A stretch of 64,000 nt of DNA, taken from contig CAZQUE010000002.1 of NCBI GenBank assembly GCA_964596185.1, positions 1 to 64,000 of the forward strand. The letters run 5' to 3'. Numbering within the stretch: the stretch's first letter is position 1; every line of letters begins with the position of its first letter. This stretch comes from DYKG01 sp964596185. GTDB taxonomy: Bacteria; Muiribacteriota; Ozemobacteria; Ozemobacterales; Ozemobacteraceae. Under the pieces are notes generated by a model, which made no database searches, was not told the origin of the DNA, and saw nothing but the letters and a program-made list of their open reading frames with translations. Positions 14,429-23,206 of this stretch are shown one piece after another. Both the position numbers and the translations under genes were made by a program.

Positions 14429-16537
14429 TTATTTCTTTGGGGTGAGTGCAGCCGAAGCTTCTTTCTGCAGACTTTCATCGGGCTTGTTTTTCAGAACTTC
14501 TTCCCACATTTTCAGGGATTTTTTCAGATTGTCATTGGCCGCATAGGCCCGGGCGGCTTCGGCATAAGCATCGGCACCGAGGTTTGACCCGGGGTAGAGC
14601 ACGGGAACTTTGAGAACCTCGAGAATGCCATTATCGAGGTCGCCCGAGGCAATCAGACTGCGGCCAAGCCAGAGCCTGGTTTCGGGAATTGCGGCATCGG
14701 TAGAGGGGTAATCTTTGAGCACTTCTTTGAATGCTGAAATTGCCGCTGGATAATCACCGGAAAGATAAAGAGAAATACCTACGGCCCGCCGAGATCTTGA
14801 GGCGAGGGGATGGGTTGGTTCTTCAGCGACAATAGCTTTGTAATGCTGAATTGCCAACGGGTGATTGCCTAATTCTCTAGCGATTTCAGCGATCTGGAAT
14901 CTGGCTTCCTGGCGGAAATAGCCTTTGGCGTCAAGTAGCTGCGAAAAGGCTGCCAGTGCCTGCCCCTGATCCTTGAGTTCGAGCCAGCTCAAGCCTGTTT
15001 TGAAAATAGCATCTTCGCGCATTTTGCCTTCGGGGTATTTTTCGAGATATTGTTCAAAACGGGTAATGGCATCGGGATAGCGTTGCGCACGCATCAAAAC
15101 TTCACCGGCACGAAAAAGCGCCTGAGCTTTAAGTTCTGAATTAGACGCGGCAATGGCTTCGAAAGCAATCAGAGCGTCAGCAAAACTGTGTTGCAGGTAA
15201 GCAAGTTCGCCAATTTGATAAAGAGCGTCATATTTGGCGCTGCCTTGTGGAAAAAGTTTGATGACTTTGTTGAAGCTGTCGCCAGCTTCTTTGATGTTGC
15301 CAAGATTGAAAAAGCATTCACCGATTCTGTATATGGCTTTTTCGCGTAAAGAAGGCTCGGTTTTCTCGGTTTCTAAGAGAGTGAAAAGATCGATTGCCTG
15401 CTTGAATCTGCCGAGTGATATGTTGACCAGGCCAGCCTGATAATTGGCTTCGGGGGCTTTGAGGTGTTGCGGGTAATCTTTGACAAAATCGGCAAACGCT
15501 TTGAGGCTCTTTTCAAACTCGCCGGTGCGCGATAATGCTAGCGCTCTGATAAATGCCATGTCGGATTTTTCTGGCTCATTTAGTATTGTAAGTGCTTTTT
15601 CGGCCTGAATAATGGCTTTTTCATATTGATGAAGATTCATAAGCAGTTCGACAAGGTTCTTGATTGAATCGGCACGAACAACCGACTTGGGATTAGTCGC
15701 CTGGCGGGCGAAGAGTTCTTCTGCAGCTTCAGGTTTGCCAAGTTTTATCTGGCACCATCCCATTGAATAGGCGGCCTTCTGACCAAGACTGGTGTCGGCG
15801 CCGGCAGCGATTACCTTGGCATAATCAGCAGAAGCGCCGCTGAAATCTTTCGATCTGAACCTGGCTTCAGCAAGATAGAAGAGAAGGGCCTGTTTTTTTT
15901 CTTCGTCAGCAAGAGGTAAGGCGTTTTGAAAATGCTCAATTGCCTGTGAAAAAATGCTTTGGTTGAATTTGCCGATACCAGCCTGAAGATTGGCTTCAAA
16001 ACGCTGTTCGTCTTTGAGCAGCGGCTCTTTTAAAAGCTCTTCATAGACTCTAACCGTTTGATCGGTATCCATATTGAATTTGACCATCAAAAAACCGCGC
16101 TTCATGTTGGCGTCTATCCAAAGATTTATGTCGTCTTTTCTAACCTTTGCGAATGCTTCAACTGCTGATTTTGGATTGTTGTCGCGGGTATGAGCCCACG
16201 CCAGACCATAGGCAGAGCGATCGCGGAAAATGCTGTTGGGAAAATCTTTTAAAACCTGATTGTAATAGCCAATTGCTTTAAGGTAGTTTTTTTGGCGATA
16301 CTCGCACTCGGCGAGCCAGAAAATTGCACCGTCTGTCTGTGAAAAGGGTGCCGGAATAGCCAGAAGGCGATTGAGAACTCTGGCTGCTTCTTCGTAGAGA
16401 TGGCGTTGAATAAGTCCGAGGGCATAGCGGTATTGCTCTGTCTGTTCTGGTGTATCGGCCACAAGAATTGAAGAAAAAAGCAGACAGGCAAAAATGGTTG
16501 CAATCAATCTGCCGAAAAAGCTTTGGTGCAGTTTCAC
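14429..16537 (-). CDS. Large exported TPR protein
   Basis: 702 aa. A signal peptide spans about 1-27 (FGRLIATIFACLLFSSILVAD). The rest is a continuous array of about 17 TPR-like helical hairpins, with the YxxA/YxxG and AxxxFxxxxxxYP patterns typical of BamD/YbgF-like repeats (for example AIGYYNQVLKDFPNS, AITRFEQYLEKYPEG, AISAFKEVLKDYPST). It is expected in the periplasm as a scaffold. It lies upstream of the barrel-TonB genes and downstream of tatA in the same direction, 200 nt before the barrel gene, so it may help assemble or couple that envelope complex. No catalytic domain is seen. Confidence 0.85.
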   Translation of the reverse strand: MKLHQSFFGRLIATIFACLLFSSILVADTPEQTEQYRYALGLIQRHLYEEAARVLNRLLAIPAPFSQTDGAIFWLAECEYRQKNYLKAIGYYNQVLKDFPNSIFRDRSAYGLAWAHTRDNNPKSAVEAFAKVRKDDINLWIDANMKRGFLMVKFNMDTDQTVRVYEELLKEPLLKDEQRFEANLQAGIGKFNQSIFSQAIEHFQNALPLADEEKKQALLFYLAEARFRSKDFSGASADYAKVIAAGADTSLGQKAAYSMGWCQIKLGKPEAAEELFARQATNPKSVVRADSIKNLVELLMNLHQYEKAIIQAEKALTILNEPEKSDMAFIRALALSRTGEFEKSLKAFADFVKDYPQHLKAPEANYQAGLVNISLGRFKQAIDLFTLLETEKTEPSLREKAIYRIGECFFNLGNIKEAGDSFNKVIKLFPQGSAKYDALYQIGELAYLQHSFADALIAFEAIAASNSELKAQALFRAGEVLMRAQRYPDAITRFEQYLEKYPEGKMREDAIFKTGLSWLELKDQGQALAAFSQLLDAKGYFRQEARFQIAEIARELGNHPLAIQHYKAIVAEEPTHPLASRSRRAVGISLYLSGDYPAAISAFKEVLKDYPSTDAAIPETRLWLGRSLIASGDLDNGILEVLKVPVLYPGSNLGADAYAEAARAYAANDNLKKSLKMWEEVLKNKPDESLQKEASAALTPKK

Positions 16538-16568
16538 AAGCGGGTCTCCTTAACTTCGCTCAGAAAAA

Positions 16569-16748
16569 TTATTCTTTGTCTGAGTCTCCATTATCCTTTT
16601 TGATGCTTTCTTTAATGTCTTTTTGCGCATCTTTGAATTCGCGAATGCCTTTGCCGAGGGCTTTGCCAATCTCCGGCAGTTTGCCAGGGCCAAAGAGAAT
16701 GAGAATAATCACGAGAATAACAATCAATTCGGTAAAACCGATACCCAT
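16569..16748 (-). CDS. tatA: Sec-independent translocase protein TatA/TatE
   Basis: 59 aa, ATG at 16748 with GGGAGG 6 nt upstream. The N terminus is a membrane helix (about 5-19, FTELIVILVIILILF) followed by the diagnostic F-G-P hinge (LFGPGKLPEIGKALG) and an amphipathic helix with GIREFKDAQ; the tail is charged. TatA oligomerises to form the passage for folded proteins carrying twin-arginine signals. It is followed 31 nt downstream by the large TPR gene. No tatC is in the window, so the rest of the system is elsewhere. Confidence 0.93.
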   Translation of the reverse strand: MGIGFTELIVILVIILILFGPGKLPEIGKALGKGIREFKDAQKDIKESIKKDNGDSDKE

Positions 16749-16846
16749 ATTCGCCTCCCGTCTTTTGCTGCGATTTTAACACGGTTTAACCGCTCAATTC
16801 AACAGCGGCGGCTTTTTTTAAAAAAACAGTTTCGTTTGAACTCTGG

Positions 16847-17026
16847 TCAGGGTTTTAAAAAATCATCAATGACTTTACGATTAATTTCGGTGTGCACAGA
16901 TGGTTCGGGATGATTGGTTCTGGAGGGAGTGACTGCAGGAGCAACAAAATCGCTCGTGTTGAGACCTTCTTTGAGAATTTTCTCGATCAGGTCGCGAAAC
17001 GTTAGGTTTGAGATTTCGCCTGGCAT
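16847..17026 (-). CDS. Small protein of unknown function
   Basis: 59 aa (MPGEISNLTFRDLIEKILK at the start, VIDDFLKP at the end), from the ATG at 17026 preceded by AAAGGA at about 9 nt. A longer reading to 17179 is unlikely because it would cross the terminator hairpin of the cyclase gene. An N-terminal amphipathic helix is followed by a P/T/N-rich middle. It stands alone between the cyclase terminator and tatA. Family not recognised. Confidence 0.5.
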   Translation of the reverse strand: MPGEISNLTFRDLIEKILKEGLNTSDFVAPAVTPSRTNHPEPSVHTEINRKVIDDFLKP

Positions 17027-17074
17027 TTTGTGATTTCCTTTCATGGTCACAAAGAAAGAAACGGAAAAGGAGCT

Positions 17075-17119
17075 AAAAGAAAAACTCCCTCGAAATGTCG
17101 TGCGACTTTTTCGAGGGAG
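17075..17119 (-). terminator. Terminator after the cyclase pair
   Basis: A perfect 11-bp stem (17085-17095 with 17109-17119), 13-nt loop, then TTTTTCTTTT on the minus strand, 130 nt after the second cyclase gene. Confidence 0.8.
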
Positions 17120-17248
17120 CAGTTTCAAACTGACTGCTTTTAACTTCAAACGTTTTTTAGAAATTAGCGGAATTTTCATCTAAACCATCGCGAATGAATT
17201 TCTATTTCAGTGGCGATTCTATTATTACCGACCGGAAAAGTCAACTGA

Positions 17249-20191
17249 CTAAATTTTATCTTCGACGATGGCGAATATTTCAACTGACTGAGTTTTGCCT
17301 TTTACAGTTTTTACCGACAATTTCTCAACCTCGGGAGCGTCTTTCAGGCCGGCAATTGTTTGTCCAGAAATTATGGTGCCGCCTTTTTGGGTTTCAGCAA
17401 TTGCAGCCAGTCGAGCCGCAAGATTTACCGGGTCACCAACCACGGTTTTTGCCAGACGTACTTTTTCTGAGCCCATTATGCCTGAAATAACTTCACCGGT
17501 ATTGATGCCGATTGAAAGTTTTTGGTCTGTTCTTTGAGCGAAGCTTTTTGAAAGCATGCGTGCGGCGCTAATGGCTCTTTGGTTGGATTTTATTTGATCA
17601 TTTCCGTCTTCGAAGACGATCATCACCTTGTCTTCGATCATTTTGTCGATTTCCCCGCCAAACTTATGAGCGGCTTCTGAGGCAATAACAAGGTGTTTTT
17701 GCAGGAGTTCGAATATTTCCTGGGGCGACAAGTTTGGTGAGATGTTTTTAAACCCGGTGATTTCGGAAAAAATCACCGAAACTTCTTTGCGCTGAGCTTT
17801 GCTTGTGCTCGTTTCCAGTTCTGAAGCCAAGCTCTGGGCGACAAAAGTGCTGAGCAGTTTCCCTTCCTGTAATTGCCTGGCAATATGGTTGAAGGTCGAG
17901 GCGATTTCAGAAAATTCATCCGGATGTCTTGAATTTACTCGTTCAAGATAGTTTTCTTTGATGATTTCGCCAGTAGCCCTGGTAAGTTCATCAATCGGGG
18001 CTTGAAAATATTTTGCCACCACCAGAGCAAGAAGTGCCATAAAGGTCAACATAATGGCGGTCAAGCGGGCAACCTCTGCTACCAGGGAGTTTTTAAGTTC
18101 ACTTATATTGGGTGCGGTTTTGGCGGTGGTAATAATGTAATCGGAATATTTTGCCGGCTGGGAAATGATGATCTTGTTTGTCGAGCCGATGATTTGCTGC
18201 TCAAGTTTTTGTCGGCTGAGATGACTTTCTCTGGCCAGTTTTAGCGCATCGGGGTATTTTTCTGAATAAAAGGCGACATCATGCGGATTGGATAGGAGTC
18301 GATCAACCCAGCCAAACAGCACAAATGAACAGGATTCATTTGCCGAAAACAGTTTTTTTACAGGGAAATGACTGCGCATGGAATGAGAGTCAAATATATG
18401 CGAAAGTATGTATTTGACTTTTCCTTTTTCGGTGACCGGCATCGAATAGAAAAAGTTTCTATCATCAAAGGATTTTAGCTCAAGAAGATGACCGATATCT
18501 TTTTTTTGGTCGAAATATGCGTCTGGCCCGAAGAAATTGAGAAATAAATCATTAAGAAATTCAATTTTGAGCTCATCGATTTCTATGTCTTTTTGAGCAC
18601 CTTTGGGCTTGCTTACAAGTTTATGTGTGTAAAGATAGTCTTTAAACTTGCGCTTGAATAAGTCGCTGAGAAATGGATCAACTTCATGGGTTCGTTCATA
18701 TTGCTTATTGTTAGTCGAGAACTCATAGCATTTAAGATTGCCAGAAAGGTCATAAATCCAGGTCTCGGCCAGCTTGCAACGATCCGATTTCGGTGACTCA
18801 AGAGCTTTGAATTGGTTTAATACCTTGCCGATAATTTCGCCAAAATCTTTATCGCCTTTAATTCCAGAATATTTTTTCAACTTTTCAACCGTGTCGAGAC
18901 TTTTAAACAAATGTAGATTGCTGCGAAAGTTGTCGAGAGTTTCAAGATCTAAAGCGGTGTTGAAACTGTTGATCTGGTTCGAGGTTTCGTTTATGCCTAA
19001 TTTAAACATGGTTATGACGTGTTCGCTGGCCAGATAAACTGCCCCTACCAAAGGCAGAAGGCAAATTATCATAAAAAGGCTTAAAATAAACGCTTTAATT
19101 GAAACCTGCGGATAGCGATTGAAAATTAAACCCTCGATCATCGCTTTGGCCAGAAACAGAGAAAAAATTATGACTATGACAAGAAGTATCTGTAATTCTT
19201 TTTCGGCTTCTATTTTGGGCAGTTCTGTGCAGGCCAGGGTAGTGAAATTTGATTGTGCCCTTGGTGCAGAGATCAGGAACAGGTGATTGTCAATTTCAAA
19301 ACAGTTAACTTTTGGTGGCAACCCTGGAATCTGTTTTATCGCACGGGTCAATAAGCCCTCTTTCCCATTGAACCAGGTTGATTTAAACAACCCTGAACCG
19401 GTCGATTTGCTGGCGAAAAAGGCCAGACCGGTTTTATCATCTTTAAAATTGTTAATTTTCTGTGTGATTTGAGAATTTTCCCCCAGGCTGGTCATGTCAA
19501 TAAGAATGTTTATAATGAAATAGCCTTTATTTCTGATTGAAATTAAAAATTCAAGCTTGTTTTCACGACGGATAAAATGCCTGGTAAAACTATATTCTCC
19601 ACCGGTTAAAAAATGACGGTCCCAAAAAATTAGTTCATGATTTTGAAATTCCTGGCCGAGTTCAAGAATGTTTGCTTTTTCAACTTTTCTGTCGATGCCG
19701 CTTATGGAATTTATATCATACATCATTTGGGTCAGTCTGGTTAGACGATTATTTCTGACTTCGTTGGTGTCGACAAAATTGAGAATTTTAAAATTTTGTT
19801 GTAGATCTCTTATGCAGGCGGATACTTCAAGTGGATAACCAATTTGTTTGAACAAGCCGCTTGCAAAACCAGATATCTCGTTCTTCAGACTGTCTTCAAT
19901 AAGATAACGATTTAGCTTGAGTCTGTTGGCCAGAAGATCATGGCTTAACTTCATTTCATGGACAATCTGCAGAAAAGGATTGAAAATGGGTTCCGATTTG
20001 TCAACAAGCTTTTGCAACTTGGGAATTTCGAATTCAATTCTCTCTTTTCTGATTTGTTTTTGCAGATTGAGCATGGCAGCCCAGATTATTAAACCTGGCA
20101 GTAGCAGGAAAAGAAGTCCTGCTAATGCTTTTGCCAGGACTGACCAGGAAAAATTCAGGTTAGATTTTAATTTCAAAGTTTTCGCTGCCAT
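17249..20191 (-). CDS. Membrane-bound class III nucleotide cyclase, subunit with substrate-binding residues (here B)
   Basis: 980 aa. TM1 (about 18-40), an extracytoplasmic region, two central TMs (about 340-400), a second extracytoplasmic region, TM4 (about 705-728), HAMP (about 730-780) and a class III cyclase domain (about 795-975). The adenine-selecting lysine is K850 (IDKMIED), the second metal aspartate D854, and transition-state residues N923 and R927 lie in VNLAARL, with T916 at the second base-contact position. The first metal aspartate is replaced by E810 (FSEITGF in place of F-x-D-I-x-G-F). It overlaps the upstream cyclase gene by 32 nt. On residues it matches the C2 half of animal adenylyl cyclases, so it probably pairs with that neighbour. 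Product most likely cAMP, by the lysine. Confidence 0.85.
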   Translation of the reverse strand: MAAKTLKLKSNLNFSWSVLAKALAGLLFLLLPGLIIWAAMLNLQKQIRKERIEFEIPKLQKLVDKSEPIFNPFLQIVHEMKLSHDLLANRLKLNRYLIEDSLKNEISGFASGLFKQIGYPLEVSACIRDLQQNFKILNFVDTNEVRNNRLTRLTQMMYDINSISGIDRKVEKANILELGQEFQNHELIFWDRHFLTGGEYSFTRHFIRRENKLEFLISIRNKGYFIINILIDMTSLGENSQITQKINNFKDDKTGLAFFASKSTGSGLFKSTWFNGKEGLLTRAIKQIPGLPPKVNCFEIDNHLFLISAPRAQSNFTTLACTELPKIEAEKELQILLVIVIIFSLFLAKAMIEGLIFNRYPQVSIKAFILSLFMIICLLPLVGAVYLASEHVITMFKLGINETSNQINSFNTALDLETLDNFRSNLHLFKSLDTVEKLKKYSGIKGDKDFGEIIGKVLNQFKALESPKSDRCKLAETWIYDLSGNLKCYEFSTNNKQYERTHEVDPFLSDLFKRKFKDYLYTHKLVSKPKGAQKDIEIDELKIEFLNDLFLNFFGPDAYFDQKKDIGHLLELKSFDDRNFFYSMPVTEKGKVKYILSHIFDSHSMRSHFPVKKLFSANESCSFVLFGWVDRLLSNPHDVAFYSEKYPDALKLARESHLSRQKLEQQIIGSTNKIIISQPAKYSDYIITTAKTAPNISELKNSLVAEVARLTAIMLTFMALLALVVAKYFQAPIDELTRATGEIIKENYLERVNSRHPDEFSEIASTFNHIARQLQEGKLLSTFVAQSLASELETSTSKAQRKEVSVIFSEITGFKNISPNLSPQEIFELLQKHLVIASEAAHKFGGEIDKMIEDKVMIVFEDGNDQIKSNQRAISAARMLSKSFAQRTDQKLSIGINTGEVISGIMGSEKVRLAKTVVGDPVNLAARLAAIAETQKGGTIISGQTIAGLKDAPEVEKLSVKTVKGKTQSVEIFAIVEDKI

Positions 20192-23168
20192 TTAGTTTTT
20201 CAAAACTCAAATTATGAGAATTTTGCTCTTTAATAAACGCTGAAGTAATAATTCGCGAAAATCTGCCGAGCTTGCTTTCTGTTTCAAACTGTTCGGCCCG
20301 TACTCTTGCCTGGCCGAGGACGATGAACTCTGATCTGGAACCCGTGGAAATCATGCCGGTAGTTAAATCGCCGTATTCGATGCCAACACCAATTTCATAG
20401 GTGAAAAGGCCATTTCTTTGCCTGTTTTTTTGAATTTCTTCATGTCGCAAACGCATGGCAATCGCAGCATTTATTGCAGAGTCTATGCTTGTCGACTGTT
20501 CGCCGTCCGGGTTAAAAAATACTGCGACGATGGCATCGCCAATGAACTGCTCTATTCTGCCGCCATAAAGCTGAATCTCATTTGACATTGCATCCAGGTG
20601 GGAATTAAGCATTTGAGCTACTATTTCAGGACCCTGTTTTTCAGAAATAGATGTAAAGTCGCGAATGTCAGAAAAAAGAACTGTTCCGGTCAATGCTTCA
20701 GGCTTTTTTACCAAATCGGTATCGCCAATATTTTTAATGGTATTGTCCAGGGTTGCTGAAACAAATTTTCCAAGTTTGATTCTTTTTTTGAAGCCCTTGA
20801 GCATTAAATTCAACGTGCTTATCAACAATCCCAGTTCGTCTTTTCTGTCGGTTTGCGGGCATTCCTTTAAGTTTCCCCGGTTGATTTCTCTTAGAGCAAG
20901 ATTAATCTCTTTAACCGGTTCAAGAAAATAACCTGTCGCAAATGACGATAGAAAATACATAAGCAGGAGAAGAGCAAATGCAAAAGAAAAAAGAAAAAGC
21001 ATTTTAAGTTCGTAAGTTAGTTTTGCACCTGCTAATGAAACGATGCAGCCGGTTGCATATTTTTTTATTTTGCTTGCCGGGTAAAACAGGTAAAGGAAAT
21101 CTTCGCCGGTGATTGATTGAGGAAAAATTGAGCCGCGTGACTTTTTCATGAATCTGAAGGCCGTTTTCCCTTGAGAACTATTTAAAACATTCATTTTCTT
21201 GAAAGGGAATAAGCTGAAGTCTGAATTAGAGCGGACCTCTGCGGCGAGAAAGATGAAATTGCTATTGACATTTATTGAATCAAGTTCCTGTCGAAGAAAA
21301 TTTCTAAACAATGCCTCTGAGCTTACCGAAAAAGTTAGATATTTATTGATTGAAATGCCGTCTAAAACAACCGTGGAATAGAAGTAATTGTTGCCATCTT
21401 TGCCAATTGAGATAGAGTTTTCTTTTTCAATAGTGCCGGTAAAAATGGTTTGCAAAAAATTGGTTCCAAGTCCTCTGAGTGATTGATACCAGGTTTTTTG
21501 CGTCGCATCGAGCAAAGTAGGTTGCTGGCCACTTATTGATTCATAGTCTTTGCTCGTTTCAAATACCGAAGTCGCCATGAAATCGAAGACGGTTTTCGTG
21601 TCTTGAAAGTCGCGTTGATCGGAAATATAAAATTTTCCTGTTTGGCCTGGAGCAAAAGCAAACATAGAATTTAGATCGAGTTGTTTTTTATTAATTTCAC
21701 TGCGCATTTCTTTGAAGACCGGCTCAAGTTTATCAATGTCGAGCTTTTGCAGTTTTCTTTGAAACTCTGGTCGGGAAATTATTTTCATAACTTGCATGCC
21801 GAAAAGACCTGGCAATCTGTCGCTGCGTTGATCTATGCTTGCAAGCTGTTCAGAAGCCTGGCGAAGTAGGCCGCTGATTTCAGCGTCAAGGTTTTTTTGC
21901 AGTAAATTTTGCCCGACAATCAGCATCAGCGTTACAGGAAATATTCCTGAAAGGAAAAAAATCAAACGAAAAGATGCTGCAAGTGGCAGATAGTAACGAC
22001 CAAATTTCCGGTTATAATATCCCAGAAGGGCCAGCCAGAGTGTTAACAGCGCCAGGGCTGCAGTCGAAAAAGGAAATCTTTCGGGAAAAAAATGTGAGGT
22101 TGCTGGCGCAAAAACGACGGCATCATAAGTGTGATTTAATGAATAAAAACTTCTTAAAAAAACAAATTCTTTGTCAATTCTGATTGCTGCCTTAAGCCTG
22201 GAGGAATAGGTTTCAAGCTTTTTAAGCCTGTCCAGAATATGCTCTTTTTGCCGTGGATATTGATTAAACGACTCCGGAAGTATGATTTCCTTCTCGCCGA
22301 GGAATTCCTTCGTTGGGATAAAGGCTGCAGCAAGCTTGTGACCAGAGTTTCGGTAAATACCCTCGCAAACATGCTTTAATCCGGCCTCCCGGTCATTGAA
22401 AATGTTTGCCGGAAAGAGCAAAAGAATTCCGCCAAAGACCTGATTCTCAGAGGAATATTTGCGCCAGAGCATGTAATAATCATGCCCGGCAAATTTTACC
22501 GGGGTTGGCTCGCCTTGTCGCAGTCGGCCAAGAACTAATGGAGAGCTTAAATTGCCGAGGATTTTTTTGATGAATTTTTCTTTTTCGGCAATATAATCCT
22601 GAGAAATACTATCCTCACCGGAAAATTTCAAAAAAGCTTCGAATACCATTTCCATGATCTTGCGGCGGGAATTTTCAAAGAAAGGGTGGGCGATGACTTT
22701 TACCTTTCCGTCATCGACCGAAAAAGCCCAGGACAAAGTCGGTTTCACCGGCAGAGAGGGAAGCATTTCTCTCTGAAACATGCCGGCGAAGTAATCCGGA
22801 TCAAGTTTCTTGGAATGGCTTTTTTCGACGAGAAAAGCGAATTCGTTACTGGCATTGCGGATAATCTGGGTTAAATCATGACTTGACTGAATCGTGGCAA
22901 GTACGGTTCGTGCCTTTTCGCCCCAGAGTTCCCGTTTGTTATTGGCTTTTCTTTGCTCATGATAGTTGAAGAAAGAAGAAATAAAAAAGAGAATCAGTAT
23001 TGCGTACAAGATTGGGAATATCCCAGCAAAGACGGGGCGAAAAAAAGTTTTTAGCTGCAAGTTGTCGTGGTTTGTTTTCAAAATTTTGCCTGATTGAGAA
23101 TGTCGCGCCGCCTCCAAAAAGGATATACAGAAAAACGTTTTCAGACAACCAGGAATTTGAAAATTCAA
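20160..23168 (-). CDS. Membrane-bound class III nucleotide cyclase, subunit with metal-binding residues (here A)
   Basis: 1002 aa as a TTG-start ORF; the exact start is unsure because no good ribosome site precedes it. Same layout as its neighbour: TM1 (about 42-66), sensor region, two central TMs (about 370-425), second sensor region, TM4 (about 720-745), HAMP and cyclase domain (about 825-995). Both metal aspartates are present: D834 in FSDIRDF and D878 in IGDAIVAVF. The base-selecting lysine is Q874, and the transition-state asparagine and arginine positions are V956 and Q960 (GQARVRAEQ). A homodimer should therefore be inactive. It matches the C1 half of animal adenylyl cyclases and is encoded first, overlapping the C2-like gene. 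Confidence 0.83.
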   Translation of the reverse strand: MNFQIPGCLKTFFCISFLEAARHSQSGKILKTNHDNLQLKTFFRPVFAGIFPILYAILILFFISSFFNYHEQRKANNKRELWGEKARTVLATIQSSHDLTQIIRNASNEFAFLVEKSHSKKLDPDYFAGMFQREMLPSLPVKPTLSWAFSVDDGKVKVIAHPFFENSRRKIMEMVFEAFLKFSGEDSISQDYIAEKEKFIKKILGNLSSPLVLGRLRQGEPTPVKFAGHDYYMLWRKYSSENQVFGGILLLFPANIFNDREAGLKHVCEGIYRNSGHKLAAAFIPTKEFLGEKEIILPESFNQYPRQKEHILDRLKKLETYSSRLKAAIRIDKEFVFLRSFYSLNHTYDAVVFAPATSHFFPERFPFSTAALALLTLWLALLGYYNRKFGRYYLPLAASFRLIFFLSGIFPVTLMLIVGQNLLQKNLDAEISGLLRQASEQLASIDQRSDRLPGLFGMQVMKIISRPEFQRKLQKLDIDKLEPVFKEMRSEINKKQLDLNSMFAFAPGQTGKFYISDQRDFQDTKTVFDFMATSVFETSKDYESISGQQPTLLDATQKTWYQSLRGLGTNFLQTIFTGTIEKENSISIGKDGNNYFYSTVVLDGISINKYLTFSVSSEALFRNFLRQELDSINVNSNFIFLAAEVRSNSDFSLFPFKKMNVLNSSQGKTAFRFMKKSRGSIFPQSITGEDFLYLFYPASKIKKYATGCIVSLAGAKLTYELKMLFLFSFAFALLLLMYFLSSFATGYFLEPVKEINLALREINRGNLKECPQTDRKDELGLLISTLNLMLKGFKKRIKLGKFVSATLDNTIKNIGDTDLVKKPEALTGTVLFSDIRDFTSISEKQGPEIVAQMLNSHLDAMSNEIQLYGGRIEQFIGDAIVAVFFNPDGEQSTSIDSAINAAIAMRLRHEEIQKNRQRNGLFTYEIGVGIEYGDLTTGMISTGSRSEFIVLGQARVRAEQFETESKLGRFSRIITSAFIKEQNSHNLSFEKLNGSENFEIKI

Positions 23169-23192
23169 CTTTTAAACCTGACGACAAATTGT

Positions 23193-23198
23193 TATACT
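23193..23198 (+). promoter_or_regulatory. -10-like TATACT 8 nt before the dnaE start
   Basis: TATACT ends only 8 nt before the ATG at 23207, and no Shine-Dalgarno sequence lies between. If used, the transcript would begin at or next to the start codon (leaderless). The -35 region is weak. Confidence 0.35.
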
Positions 23199-23206
23199 TT
23201 TTGGGC

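Noticed and set aside
17027..17179. N-terminal half of a 110-aa reading for the small gene before tatA
   Set aside because: It would include the terminator hairpin of the cyclase operon; the ATG at 17026 has a ribosome site.
23000..23206. 69-codon N-terminal extension of dnaE
   Set aside because: It overlaps the divergent cyclase gene, has no ribosome site, and the usual DnaE start (HLHVHS a few residues in) fits the ATG at 23207.
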